Part shown: one piece after another, positions 1 through 8,787 of the stretch
Numbering within the stretch: the first letter of the stretch is position 1
Layout: each line of letters starts with the position of its first letter
From: DASUBV01 sp035763085
GTDB taxonomy: Bacteria; Actinomycetota; Actinomycetes; Streptosporangiales; Streptosporangiaceae
Assembly: GCA_035763085.1 (NCBI GenBank)
Contig: DASUBV010000360.1
Location: 1 to 60,018, forward strand
DNA: 60,018 nucleotides
Direction of reading: 5' to 3'
Translations under genes and position numbers: made by a program
Notes under the pieces: model-generated
What the model was told of the DNA's origin: nothing
What the model saw: only the letters and a program-made list of their open reading frames with translations
Databases searched by the model: none

Positions 1-2
1 TC

Positions 3-128
3 TGGCTGCTGGACGGCGGGCAGCGGCTGGCCTCGGCGCGGCTGTCGCGCCGGGGCGGCGGGCGCGACGCGCGTGACGCCGCGAACGGCAGCCGCGACGC
101 GGAGCGAGTACGGCTGTCTGACAGGTGA
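3..128 (+). CDS. C-terminal fragment of an unidentified protein
   Basis: An open frame enters from the left edge and ends at a TGA at 126-128. It gives about 41 residues, starting WLLDGGQRLAS and ending in a charged Arg/Asp-rich tail (RDAERVRLSDR). Of the three forward frames it looks most protein-like, with mixed Asp, Glu, Arg and Ser residues; the others are Arg/Ala/Pro-rich like shadow frames. No domain can be recognised. The 191 bases to the next gene hold no other gene that I can support. Confidence 0.4.
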   Translation, partial: WLLDGGQRLASARLSRRGGGRDARDAANGSRDAERVRLSDR

Positions 129-319
129 CAGATGCCTGTTCGCGAGGACCGCGAGCGAGCGCGGGGAGGTAGCCGGCTGGATAACCGGACCTGGCCACCA
201 GCCGGCGGACCCGGCAGCGGGCAGGGGCGGCGGAACGTTGCTGAACGCCGGGCATTGTCGGTTATGGTGGCGGTTCCGGTGTCGATGTGGGCACAATCGG
301 CTAACTGGACGGGGATGAG

Positions 320-1858
320 ATGGCTGAGCCACCAGTCGCCCCCTACCTCGCGCGGGTCTATGACGATCACGGCGATCCGGCGGGCACGTGCTTTCAGGTG
401 CTCTCGGGCGTGCTGGTGACGGCATGGCAGGTGCTGGACGCCATGGGAGCCGGCCATGAGGGCGCGGTCGTCGCGCTGGACCCGCTGGTCGGCGGCCCCG
501 CCCGGCGCGCTGTCGTGCACCGTCTCGACCCCGTGCACGACCTGGCCGTCATGGTGACCGACGAGCCGCTGCCGGAGTGCGTCCCCGGCCTGGCCGCCAG
601 CGACGAGGTTGTCCTCGGCACGCCGGTCGTGATCACCGGGACACCGGTGCTCAGCGATCCCCGGCACAGCTACCCCTACATTGACGCCGACGGCCGCTGG
701 GCCGGCGCGGCCGTGCACGACGTCGCCGGAGACGGCCAGGTCCCGCTGCGCAGTGTCGCCGCGGGCGGTGTCACGCCCGGGATGAGCGGGGCGCCGGTGC
801 TGGCCGGCCGGCCCACGGTGGCCGGCCTGGTCGTGGTGGGGGTGGTCTCCTCCCGTTACAACGCCGCGGCCTGGGGCGGCGAGTCAGTCCAGGTCACCCG
901 CACCGAGGACCTGGCGGAACTGCTGACCGGGATCGCGGACATCACGCTGTCGCGGCGCGGCGGGCCGCGGCGGGGTTATGTGCCCGGCACCGAGCTGTGG
1001 ACGCTGACCGGGCACGGCGGATGGGTCTACGCGGTGGCCTTCAGCCCCGACGGGAACCTGCTGGCCTCGGCGGGCGAGGACATGACCGTCCGGCTCTGGG
1101 ACGTCGCCACCGGAGTCCTGGCCGGCACGCTGACCGGGCACGGCGGCGCGGTCAGCGGCGTCGCGTTCAGCCCGGACGGGCGCAGCCTGGCGACCGCGTC
1201 TCACGACCGCACGGTGCGGATCTGGGATCTGGGCAGCGGTCAGTCGCGCGTTCTCACCCGCGAGACCAACTGGGCCGGCGGGGTCGCGTTCAGCCCGGAT
1301 GGCCGCCTGCTGGCCGGGACCGGCTCGGGCCGGACGGCGCAGCTCTGGAACGCCGCCGCCGGCGCCGCGGCCGGGACGCTCACCGGGCACGCCGGCTGGG
1401 TGAGCGGCGTGGCCTTCAACGCCCGGGGCAGCCTGCTCGCGACGGCCGGCACCGACGGGACCGCGCGGCTGTGGGAGGTCGCCACCCGGATGCCGGTCCG
1501 CAAGCTGGCCGGTCACACGGACTGGCTGACCGGGGTGGCGTTCAGCCCCGACGGGCGGATGCTGGCCACCGTCAGCCGTGATGCGACGGCCCGGCTGTGG
1601 AACGTGGCCAACGGGGTGGCCGTCGCGACGCTGACCGGCCACACCGACTGGGCCGCCGGGGTGGCGTTCAGCCCGGACGGTGCCCTGCTTGCCACGGCCG
1701 GGAAGGACAAGACGGTCCGGCTGTGGGACGTTGCCACCGGAGCGCCGGCCGGGACGCTCACTGGTCACGGCGACTGGGTGCGGGCCCTGGCCTTCAGCCC
1801 GGCGGGCGGCCTGCTCGCCACCGCGGGCGACGATCAGGCCGTCCGGCTCTGGGAATAG
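320..1858 (+). CDS. Trypsin-like (degenerate) domain fused to seven WD40 repeats
   Basis: 512 aa, starting at an ATG after a GGGGATGA ribosome site. Residues 1 to about 210 look like the chymotrypsin-fold domain found in actinobacterial protease/WD40 proteins. The Asp of the triad (D74, in DPVHDLAVM) and the Ser (S156, in GMSGAPV) are in place, but the histidine position reads TAWQV, so it is Gln37. From residue 220 there are seven WD40 repeats, each with GH near the start, AFSPDG in the middle and RLWD at the end; the third lacks the GH. No signal peptide is visible, so the protein is probably cytoplasmic. A seven-bladed propeller suggests protein binding. With His lost, peptidase activity is doubtful and the front domain may only bind peptide (inference). 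Confidence 0.88.
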   Translation: MAEPPVAPYLARVYDDHGDPAGTCFQVLSGVLVTAWQVLDAMGAGHEGAVVALDPLVGGPARRAVVHRLDPVHDLAVMVTDEPLPECVPGLAASDEVVLGTPVVITGTPVLSDPRHSYPYIDADGRWAGAAVHDVAGDGQVPLRSVAAGGVTPGMSGAPVLAGRPTVAGLVVVGVVSSRYNAAAWGGESVQVTRTEDLAELLTGIADITLSRRGGPRRGYVPGTELWTLTGHGGWVYAVAFSPDGNLLASAGEDMTVRLWDVATGVLAGTLTGHGGAVSGVAFSPDGRSLATASHDRTVRIWDLGSGQSRVLTRETNWAGGVAFSPDGRLLAGTGSGRTAQLWNAAAGAAAGTLTGHAGWVSGVAFNARGSLLATAGTDGTARLWEVATRMPVRKLAGHTDWLTGVAFSPDGRMLATVSRDATARLWNVANGVAVATLTGHTDWAAGVAFSPDGALLATAGKDKTVRLWDVATGAPAGTLTGHGDWVRALAFSPAGGLLATAGDDQAVRLWE

Positions 1859-1863
1859 CCGCC

Positions 1864-1879
1864 GGGCGGGCCTCCGCCC
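1864..1879 (+). terminator. Small GC hairpin after the WD40 gene
   Basis: GGGCGG (1864-1869) pairs with CCGCCC (1874-1879) across a GCCT loop, just after the TAG stop and before the end of the convergent dehydrogenase. There is no T-tract, so this is at best a weak intrinsic terminator. Confidence 0.3.
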
Positions 1880-1907
1880 TGCGGTCCCCGCCCGCGGCGC
1901 GGCGCGG

Positions 1908-2900
1908 TCAGCCGCGGGTGTCGGCCAGGTGGGCCTGGATAACCGAGTCGAAGTCGGGGTCCGCAGTCAGGCCCAGGCAGGCGGCCCGGCCGGCCCGGAC
2001 CCGGACCGGCCAGCTGCTCACGATCCGCTCCGTGGCGGGGTCGGGCACGAAGTCGATCAGCGCGCTGGCCTGCGGGCCGGCCGCGCGCTCCAGCGCCGCG
2101 ATCATGTCGGTCACGCTGACCGTCAGGGCCGGCAGGTTCACCGCCGTGCGGCCGCCCCAGTCCTGCTCGGCGGCCGTGGCCGCGCGCAGCAGCCCGGCGA
2201 TCGCCCGGCCGGGGGAGGCCAGCGCCGCCTCGGTCGCGGGGTCCACCGGGCAGACCGCGCGCTGGCCGGCCAGCGGCTCGCGGATGATGCTGGACAGGAA
2301 GCCGGACGCTGCCGCGTTGGGCTTGCCCGGCCGGACGCTGACCGTCACCAGGCGGACGGCCCGGCCGTGCAGGAAGCCCTTGCGGGTGTAGTCGGCCAGC
2401 AGGTACTCGCTGATCAGCTTCTGCGTGCCGTAGCTGGACTGCGGCGTGGGCAGCGTGTAGTCATCGACGGCCGCCGGCATCGGGTGCTCAGGGGCGGCGC
2501 CGAACACCGCCAGCGAGCTGGCCAGCACGACCACGGGCTGCGTGCCGAGCGCCCGGCAGGTGGCCAGCAGCGACTCAGTGCCCTGCAGGTTCGCCCGCAT
2601 GCCCAGGTCGAAGTCCGCCTCGCACTCGCCGCTCACCGCCGCCGCGAGGTGGAAGATCACCTCCGCCCCGGCCAGCGCCTGCCGGCCGGCCTGCGGCAGC
2701 TCCCCGACATCACCGCGGATCTCGGTCACGCGGTGGTCGGCTGCCAGGTCCGCCGGCGCCGGGAACTGGTCGATGAGCGTGACCTGTCCCAGCGGCCGGG
2801 CCGGCGCGCCGGCCACCTCCAGCGTTCCGGCCGCGAGCAACTCGCGGGCCAGCCGCGCGCCCAGGAACCCGGCCCCGCCGGTGATCACCACGTTGACCAC
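1908..2900 (-). CDS. NAD-dependent epimerase/dehydratase (extended SDR), D-erythronate dehydrogenase-like
   Basis: About 330 aa from a GTG at 2900. That start puts the Rossmann motif GGAGFLG near residue 8, as usual for the family, and it follows a GGGAAGGCGG stretch; an ATG at 2954 would add an atypical 18-aa extension. The SSYGTQK segment supplies the catalytic Tyr-x3-Lys. The middle (HLAAAVSGECEADFD, VSVRPGKPNAAASGF) resembles the DenD/D-erythronate dehydrogenase group that oxidises C4 sugar acids. Substrate assignment is from resemblance only; a generic UDP-sugar epimerase is the alternative. It converges on the WD40 gene and diverges from the YjbR-like gene, with no other sugar-acid genes beside it. 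Confidence 0.8.
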   Translation of the reverse strand: MVNVVITGGAGFLGARLARELLAAGTLEVAGAPARPLGQVTLIDQFPAPADLAADHRVTEIRGDVGELPQAGRQALAGAEVIFHLAAAVSGECEADFDLGMRANLQGTESLLATCRALGTQPVVVLASSLAVFGAAPEHPMPAAVDDYTLPTPQSSYGTQKLISEYLLADYTRKGFLHGRAVRLVTVSVRPGKPNAAASGFLSSIIREPLAGQRAVCPVDPATEAALASPGRAIAGLLRAATAAEQDWGGRTAVNLPALTVSVTDMIAALERAAGPQASALIDFVPDPATERIVSSWPVRVRAGRAACLGLTADPDFDSVIQAHLADTRG

Positions 2901-3027
2901 GTCTGTCCGCCTTCCCGCCGGGCCAGGGATCCCGGATAGCACGATCTTAGGCATTCGTGCTGACCCGGCACCTGGCTGGCCGAAGCTGGCGACGGCGCCC
3001 GTCCGGTCGCGGGCGTACCGTATTCAG

Positions 3028-3417
3028 ATGGCGAGCATCGAGGACGCGGCGCGGATCGCCCGTGAGCTGCCCGAGGTCACCGAGGGCGACCGGCACGGCA
3101 ACCACACCTGGCTGGTCGCGGGCAGGGCGTTCGCGTGGGAGCGGCCGTTCAGCAAGGCCGACCTGCGCCGGTTCGGCGACCAGCCGCCGCCCGAGGGCCC
3201 CATCCTGGCTGTCCGCGTCGAGGATCTGGGCGAGAAGGAGGCCGTGCTCGCCGCGCACCCCGGCGAGTTCTTCACGATCCCGCACTTCGACGGCTACGCC
3301 GCGATCCTGATCCAGCTGCCGGCCGTCTCGGGCGGGGCACTGCGCGAGGCCGTGACCGACGGCTGGCTGGCCGTGGCGCCGCCGAAGCTGGCCCGCGAGT
3401 ACCTCGGCTCCCGCTAG
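3028..3417 (+). CDS. MmcQ/YjbR family protein
   Basis: 129 aa from an ATG at 3028 (MASIEDAARIARELPEV). The sequence shows the MmcQ/YjbR pattern: an early helix, then TWLVAGRAFAWERPFS, then a C-terminal HFDGYAAILIQLPAV and LAREYL. The family adopts a CyaY-like fold and is often annotated as DNA-binding, but no biochemical role is established. Starting further upstream in the same frame would overlap the divergent dehydrogenase, so the ATG is preferred. Confidence 0.82.
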   Translation: MASIEDAARIARELPEVTEGDRHGNHTWLVAGRAFAWERPFSKADLRRFGDQPPPEGPILAVRVEDLGEKEAVLAAHPGEFFTIPHFDGYAAILIQLPAVSGGALREAVTDGWLAVAPPKLAREYLGSR

Positions 3418-3540
3418 TCGCTGGCCGCGGGTGCGCCGCCGGCGTGCTCGCTGGGCAGGCCGGCGTGACCGAGATGGCGGGCGTACCCCTCGGTTTCGCG
3501 CGGCAGGGTCCCGTTGCCCTCCGGCCGGCGGGACTCCCGG

Positions 3541-3581
3541 CCATGACGGCTGTCATGGTCAGGTCATGACAGCGATATAAG
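3541..3581 (+). promoter_or_regulatory. Operator-like palindromes and -10 element upstream of the ABC exporter
   Basis: CCATGAC (3541-3547) and GTCATGG (3552-3558) form a perfect dyad with a 4-bp spacer. A second palindrome, GTCATGAC, lies at 3563-3570. Six bases further on is TATAAG (3576-3581), a good -10 element, 33 bp before the ATG at 3615. The shared GTCATG core suggests two sites for one dimeric repressor or activator. No regulator gene is adjacent, so the protein is unknown. Confidence 0.55.
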
Positions 3582-3614
3582 CGGCATCCGGCCGCCCGCC
3601 GACAGACTGGAACC

Positions 3615-4589
3615 ATGACAACGACGAGCACTGCGGCTGCGGCCCGAGCGCGCGCAGCCAGTCACCCGCCGGGCCAGCTGGCCGTCGACCTCGCTAGCGT
3701 GCACAAGAACTTTGGCTCGCTGCAGGCCGTGCGGGGCATCGACCTGACCATCAGCTCCGGCGAGATCGTTGCCCTCCTGGGACCCAACGGAGCGGGCAAG
3801 ACGACCACCATTGACATGATCCTGGGCCTGTCCCGGCCGTCCTCCGGCGAGGTGTCGGTGTTCGGCACGCAGCCGCGCCAGGCCATCACCCGCGGGCTCA
3901 TCTCCGCGGTCATGCAGACCGGCGGACTGCTCAAGGACCTGACTGTCGCCGAGACCGTCGAGTACACCGCGAGCCTGTTCGCCACCAGCGAGCCGACGGG
4001 CGAGGTGCTGCGCCGGGCCGGCATCACCGAGATCGCCGACCGCCGGGTGGCCAAGTGCTCCGGCGGCGAGCAGCAGCGACTGCGGTTCGCCATGGCGCTG
4101 CTGCCCGACCCCGAGCTGCTGGTCCTGGACGAGCCCACGACAGGCATGGACGTGGACGGCCGCCGCAACTTCTGGGCCTCGATCCGCGAGGACGCGGCCA
4201 AGGGCCGGACCGTGCTGTTCGCCACGCACTACCTGGAGGAGGCCGACGCCTACGCCGACCGGATCGTGTTGCTCGCGCACGGCCAGATCGTGGCCGACGG
4301 GACGGCGGCGCAGATCAAGGCGCTGTCGGCCGGGCGGACCGTGCGGGTCACGCTGCCCGGTGCCGACGCGCATCAGCTGCGTCAGGTCCCCGGCGTCGAC
4401 AGCGTCGAGCTGCGCGGCGACACCGTGCTGATCCACGCCAGCGACAGCGACGCGGTGGCCCGGTACCTGCTGACGGCCACCCCGGCCCGGGACATGGAGA
4501 TCACCGCCCGCGGCATCGAGGATGCCTTCCTCGCCCTGACCGGCGACGGCAACGCGACGGGCGCCGCCACCGAAGGAGCAGCCCGATGA
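3615..4589 (+). CDS. ABC transporter ATP-binding protein (ABC-2 exporter type)
   Basis: 324 aa. Walker A is GPNGAGKTTT, the signature is CSGGEQQR, Walker B is LLVLDEPTTGMD, and the switch histidine is in FATHYLEEAD. About 90 residues follow the nucleotide-binding domain, as in DrrA/NodI-type subunits. It should hydrolyse ATP at the inner face of the membrane to drive the permease encoded next, whose ATG overlaps this stop (ATGA, 4586-4589). Such pairs export drugs, lipids or antibiotics; the substrate cannot be read here. Palindromic sites upstream suggest that expression is regulated. Confidence 0.93.
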   Translation: MTTTSTAAAARARAASHPPGQLAVDLASVHKNFGSLQAVRGIDLTISSGEIVALLGPNGAGKTTTIDMILGLSRPSSGEVSVFGTQPRQAITRGLISAVMQTGGLLKDLTVAETVEYTASLFATSEPTGEVLRRAGITEIADRRVAKCSGGEQQRLRFAMALLPDPELLVLDEPTTGMDVDGRRNFWASIREDAAKGRTVLFATHYLEEADAYADRIVLLAHGQIVADGTAAQIKALSAGRTVRVTLPGADAHQLRQVPGVDSVELRGDTVLIHASDSDAVARYLLTATPARDMEITARGIEDAFLALTGDGNATGAATEGAAR

Positions 4590-5377
4590 CCGCCGTCGCG
4601 CCCGACCTGAGCAGCCGCCGCGCTCCGGCGCTGGGCGGCTTTAACCTGACCGCGCTGCGCCTGGAAGTGCGGCGGATGCTGCGCAACCGGCGGACGATGC
4701 TGTTCACCCTGATCCTGCCGGTCGTGTTCTTCCTGATCTTCGGGCTGAACAAGGTCTACGCCAACGACAAGCTGGCGCACGGCAACGAGTCGGCCTTCAT
4801 CATGCTCAGCATGGCCCTGTACGGGGCCGTGCTGGCCACCACGGCCGGCGGGGCGATGGTCTCCATCGAGCGGGCCGAGGGCTGGAGCCGCCAGCTGCGG
4901 CTGACACCGCTGTCCCCGGTGGCCTACATCGCCATCAAGATGCTGACGGCGATGGTGCTCGGCCTCGGCTCCGTGGTCGCGGTCTTCGTCGTCGGCCGGG
5001 CCACCGGCGTGCCGCACCTCGATGGCATCCTGTGGATCGGCTGCGGGCTCAGCGTCTGGGTCGGCTCCCTGGTGTTCGCCGCGTACGGCCTGTTCATGGG
5101 CTACCTGCTGCCCACCGTGAACGTCATGCAGATCCTGTCCTTCACGCTGGTCCTGTTCGCCTTCGGCGGCGGGCTGTTCGTTCCGCTCAGCCAGTTCTCG
5201 CCCCTGCTGCGGACCATCGCCGAGTACACCCCGCTGTACGGGCTCAACCAGCTGGTGCACGCCCCGGTCATCGGCGGTGACGTGAAGCTGGTCTGGGTGG
5301 CCAATGCGGTCGCCTGGCTGGTGATCTTCGCCGCAGGCGCTATCTGGCGGTTCCGCAAGGACACCGCGCGGGTCTAG
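4586..5377 (+). CDS. ABC-2 type permease
   Basis: 263 aa starting MTAVAPDLSSRR, translationally coupled to the ATPase by a 4-base overlap. It has about six hydrophobic segments: FTLILPVVFFLIFGL, a segment near residues 70-90, LGLGSVVAVFVVG, WVGSLVFAAYGLFMG, ILSFTLVLFAFGGGLF and a final VAWLVIFAAGAIW. SIERAEGWSRQLRLTPLS between the second and third segments is typical of the coupling region in DrrB-type permeases. Together the two proteins make a complete half-size exporter. Confidence 0.9.
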   Translation: MTAVAPDLSSRRAPALGGFNLTALRLEVRRMLRNRRTMLFTLILPVVFFLIFGLNKVYANDKLAHGNESAFIMLSMALYGAVLATTAGGAMVSIERAEGWSRQLRLTPLSPVAYIAIKMLTAMVLGLGSVVAVFVVGRATGVPHLDGILWIGCGLSVWVGSLVFAAYGLFMGYLLPTVNVMQILSFTLVLFAFGGGLFVPLSQFSPLLRTIAEYTPLYGLNQLVHAPVIGGDVKLVWVANAVAWLVIFAAGAIWRFRKDTARV

Positions 5378-5649
5378 CAGGCGGTTCGCCCGGCGGCGGG
5401 CCGGCGGCCAGCAGGTCGCCGGCTCGCCGCCATTTCTTTTATTACGCAGAGCCGGCTTCTGGTTGCTATGCGTGACAGCTCCGTTACGGGTCTAGTAGCC
5501 TTCTGGACCGTTCCGGCAATGTTGCATCGCCGTCGGCAGCCGTACACTCCGCGCGCATCCTTGGGGGCAAGCGCATGCGCGCGGCGGGCGCCCGGCGGTG
5601 CTGACGGCAGCATTGCGGACCACATTCGGCAGCTGATCTAGGGGGGATC

Positions 5650-7695
5650 ATGCCCGAGCCGGTTCGCGCTGGCCAGCGTTACCTGCCCGGCCTGGACGGG
5701 CTGCGGGCGCTGGCCGTGCTCGCGGTGGTGGCCTACCACTTAAACGCGAGCTGGGCACCGGGCGGGTTACTCGGGGTCGGCGTCTTCTTCACCCTGAGCG
5801 GCTACCTGATCACCGACCTCCTGCTCGGCCAGCGCGAGGCGGCCGGCCGGCTGCAGCTCGTGGACTTCTGGCAGCGCCGGGCCCGGCGGCTGCTGCCCGC
5901 CTTGTTCGTGATGCTGCTGGTGGTCATCGGCTGGGTCGCCCTGCTGGACCGCGCTCAGCTCAGCGCCCTGCGCGGGATGGTCTGGTCGGCTGCGCTGTAC
6001 GTGAGCAACTGGTGGCTGATCGTCCAGCACACCTCGTACTTCGCCCGGTTCGGCCCGCCCTCGTCGCTGGGCCACCTGTGGTCGCTGGCGGTGGAGGAGC
6101 AGTTCTACCTGATCTGGCCGTGGCTGCTGTTCCTGGGACTGATGCTCACCCGGCGGCGCCGCCGGGAGGCACCGTCGTCCGGCGAGCACTTCGGGCTGGC
6201 CGGCGTCACGCTGCTGCTGGCGGGCGCCTCGGCCCTGGCGATGGCCCTGCTGTATCACCCCGGCTACGACCCGACGCGGGTCTACGACGGCACCGACACC
6301 CGGGTGTTCGGGCTGCTGATCGGTGCCGCGCTGGCGTTCTTGTGGCCGAGCCGCAAGCTGCGCGCGGACATCGGCGCGGCCAGCAGGTGGTGCCTGGAAG
6401 GCGTCGGCGTCGTCGGCCTGCTCGTCATCGGCGCGCTGATCTGGCGCAGCACCGAGTACTCCGCGTTCTTGTATCCCGGCGGGATGGTGCTGCTGTCATT
6501 CGCCACCGTGCTGGTCGTGGCGACTGTCGCCTCGCCCGCCACCCGGCTCGGCCAGGTGCTGGGCGTGGCCCCGGTGCGCTGGATCGGCGTCCGCTCCTAC
6601 GGCATTTACCTGTGGCACTACCCGATCATCGTGCTGACCACCCCCGCCACCGGCCAGGAGACCCTGCTGCGCGAGGTGCTGCAGGTGGCCGCCAGCATCG
6701 CGGTCGCGGCGCTGTCCTGGCGGCTGGTGGAGGAGCCGATCCGGCACGGCGCGCTGGGCCGGCTGGCGGCCCGCGCCCGCGCGGCCCGGCAGCACCCGAT
6801 GGCCCGGCTGCAGGGCTGGGCTGCGCTGGCCGGCGGAGTGGGCGTCCTCGGCCTGGCCGGCGCGTGCCTGGCCGGCGTCATCCCGGCGATGGCGCCCGGC
6901 CAGCAGAGCAGCTCGGCCGCGGCGGCGCTGCCGAACGCCGGCGGCAATGCCGACCGGGTGCAGGCCCTCGCCCCGTCGGGCGGCAAGGGCAGCACGAAGC
7001 AGGCCGCGGGCGGGCCGGGCGCCAGGAAGCAGCCGCGCACCTCCTGCCAGCAGGTGGTGCACATCGGCGACTCGACCTCCGACGGGCTCATCTCCAGCGA
7101 CTACCTGCCCAACCCCGCGCAGCGGCTGTCGGCCAGGTACGCCAGGGTCGGCGTTCGCAAGGTCTACTGGGAGATCTCGGGCGGCCGCTCGATTGTGGAG
7201 ACCCTGGAGGGCCAGCCCAACGCCTACACCGTGGCCCAGCGCCTGCTGAGAAACGGCTACCAGGGCTGCTGGGTGCTGGCGCTGGGGACCAATGACACCG
7301 CCGACGTCGCGGTCGGCTCGGTCGTCCCGATCGGCGCCCGGATCAGCCGGATGATGTCGGTACTCGGCAGCCAGCCGGTGCTGTGGATCAACGTCAAGTC
7401 CCTGCTCAGCAGCGGGCCCTATTCCGAGACCGACATGAAGGAGTGGGACTCCGCGCTGCTGCGGGCCTGCGCCAGGTACCCGAACATGCGGGTCTACGAC
7501 TGGGCGGACGTGGTCAAGACCAGGTGGTTCATCAACGACGGCATTCACTTCACCTCGCCGGGTTACGCGGCCCGGTCCCGCGATATCGCCCGGGCGCTGG
7601 CCGAGGCGTTCCCCGCCGCGCCGGCCAGCCAGCCCAGCTCGCCGAGCTCAGCGGGCCAGCAGAACGACGCGACCGGGAGCTGCGTCGTGCACTAG
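5650..7695 (+). CDS. Acyltransferase 3 / SGNH hydrolase fusion (OafA-like)
   Basis: 681 aa after a GGGGGGATC ribosome site. Residues 1 to about 360 are an acyltransferase-3 domain: YLPGLDGLRALAVLAVVAYH, then FFTLSGYLIT and FWQRRARRLLPALF, with about ten membrane spans. After a membrane segment and a Ser/Gly/Ala linker, a periplasmic-side SGNH domain fills residues 460-655, with GDSTSDG (nucleophile Ser), GTND and DGIHFT (Asp-x-x-His). Proteins of this design move acyl groups, usually acetyl, across the membrane onto cell-wall polymers, lipids or antibiotics. The substrate is not evident. The gene stands alone; the 272 bp upstream hold no gene. Confidence 0.9.
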   Translation: MPEPVRAGQRYLPGLDGLRALAVLAVVAYHLNASWAPGGLLGVGVFFTLSGYLITDLLLGQREAAGRLQLVDFWQRRARRLLPALFVMLLVVIGWVALLDRAQLSALRGMVWSAALYVSNWWLIVQHTSYFARFGPPSSLGHLWSLAVEEQFYLIWPWLLFLGLMLTRRRRREAPSSGEHFGLAGVTLLLAGASALAMALLYHPGYDPTRVYDGTDTRVFGLLIGAALAFLWPSRKLRADIGAASRWCLEGVGVVGLLVIGALIWRSTEYSAFLYPGGMVLLSFATVLVVATVASPATRLGQVLGVAPVRWIGVRSYGIYLWHYPIIVLTTPATGQETLLREVLQVAASIAVAALSWRLVEEPIRHGALGRLAARARAARQHPMARLQGWAALAGGVGVLGLAGACLAGVIPAMAPGQQSSSAAAALPNAGGNADRVQALAPSGGKGSTKQAAGGPGARKQPRTSCQQVVHIGDSTSDGLISSDYLPNPAQRLSARYARVGVRKVYWEISGGRSIVETLEGQPNAYTVAQRLLRNGYQGCWVLALGTNDTADVAVGSVVPIGARISRMMSVLGSQPVLWINVKSLLSSGPYSETDMKEWDSALLRACARYPNMRVYDWADVVKTRWFINDGIHFTSPGYAARSRDIARALAEAFPAAPASQPSSPSSAGQQNDATGSCVVH

Positions 7696-7709
7696 CGGGC
7701 CCGTGCGCG

Positions 7710-8639
7710 TCAGGCGCGCGCCCGGGCCAGCAGGTCGGCGATGGCCTGCAGCACGAGGTCTGGCTGCTGGAGGTGCGGGACCTGGTGCGAGGCGCCGGGC
7801 AGGAGGCGCTGCTCGCCGCCCGGCACTGACGCCGCCAGGGTGGCCTGCATGGCCCGCACACCATCCTGGGCCTGGCGGGCCAGCTCCGCGGACGCGAACT
7901 GCGCCCAGTACGGGTTAGTCCCGGTCGCGGTGAGCACGATCAGCGGCACGGCGGGCAGCGGCCCGCCGCCGCGCAGCTCGGCGTAGATCTCGGTCTCGAA
8001 GTTCGCGGTCTCGGCCATGGCCGTCCGCCAGGCCCGGAGGTGGTGGTCGATCAGCGGGCCGCGAGCGGCCTCGGGCCACGCCGCGTAGAGCTGGCCGAGC
8101 TGGACCCGGGCCGCCCGGACCTGCTCGTCGGTCAGCCCGGTCAGCTCCGCCTGCGCCGCCTTCATCTGCTCGGCCAGCTCAGCGGCCTGCGGCGGGAGGT
8201 AGGACATGATGTCCTCGTGACCCGGCTCCAGCAGGAGCAGTCCGCTCACCTCGCCGGGGAACAGCTGGGCGTATCGGCGTGCGTAGAAGGCCCCCAGCGA
8301 GTGGCCGGCCAGCACGTAGGGGGCGCTCACGCCGGCCGCCGCCAGCATGTCGCGCAGCTCGCCGGCGACCTCCGCCGCCGAGCGGGGCAGCGGCACCGGG
8401 TCGCTCCAGCCCGTCCCGCCCCGGTCGTAGAGCACGCTGGTGGCCTGCGCGGCCACCCGTTCGTGCAGGTTCAGGAAATCCAGCCCGACCAGGCCGGCGC
8501 CGGGCAGGAACACCACCGCCGGGCCGCCCGAGCCCGAGCGGTGCAGCGCGAGCCGCCGCCCGGCTACTTCCTGCAGCCGCCCGAGCGGCGGCGCCTGCCC
8601 GCCCTGGTCCGCCGCGAGACCTGTGGCCTGGTTCTGCAT
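7710..8639 (-). CDS. Alpha/beta hydrolase
   Basis: 309 aa after AAGGAGCAGGA. It has an oxyanion-hole region FLPGAGLVG, the nucleophile elbow GHSLGAFYARRYA and a late GASHQVPHLQQPD for the histidine. DRGGTGWSDP is the common loop after the second strand. It is probably a cytoplasmic esterase or related hydrolase of unknown substrate. It ends 14 bp from the convergent acyltransferase gene and diverges from the metallo-hydrolase gene, with which it shares the region holding a 30-bp perfect inverted repeat. Confidence 0.85.
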   Translation of the reverse strand: MQNQATGLAADQGGQAPPLGRLQEVAGRRLALHRSGSGGPAVVFLPGAGLVGLDFLNLHERVAAQATSVLYDRGGTGWSDPVPLPRSAAEVAGELRDMLAAAGVSAPYVLAGHSLGAFYARRYAQLFPGEVSGLLLLEPGHEDIMSYLPPQAAELAEQMKAAQAELTGLTDEQVRAARVQLGQLYAAWPEAARGPLIDHHLRAWRTAMAETANFETEIYAELRGGGPLPAVPLIVLTATGTNPYWAQFASAELARQAQDGVRAMQATLAASVPGGEQRLLPGASHQVPHLQQPDLVLQAIADLLARARA

Positions 8640-8719
8640 TCCTGCTCCTTCGCTTCCGGCGGCTCTGGGCTGCGCTGGCAGCGGGCCCCTGTGCCGCAGC
8701 CAGGCTGCCCGCCGGCGCC

Positions 8720-8749
8720 GTTACTGTTCTCAATTCTGAGAACAGTAAC
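8720..8749. promoter_or_regulatory. Perfect 30-bp inverted repeat between divergent hydrolase genes
   Basis: GTTACTGTTCTCA (8720-8732) and TGAGAACAGTAAC (8737-8749) are exact reverse complements separated by ATTC. The repeat lies 81 bp before the alpha/beta hydrolase start and 39 bp before the metallo-hydrolase start. Its right edge overlaps TAACAT (8746-8751), a plausible -10 for the rightward gene. It looks like an operator controlling one or both genes. A transcript hairpin is less likely, because it lies upstream of both coding regions. Confidence 0.65.
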
Positions 8750-8787
8750 ATAAATGAAAGTAATAGCGGGCGGCTAGGCTGCCGCAC

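Noticed and set aside
884..1768. Long open frame on the minus strand opposite the WD40 repeats
   Set aside because: It mirrors the GC-rich repeat gene, is Pro/Gly/Arg-rich and has no ribosome site.
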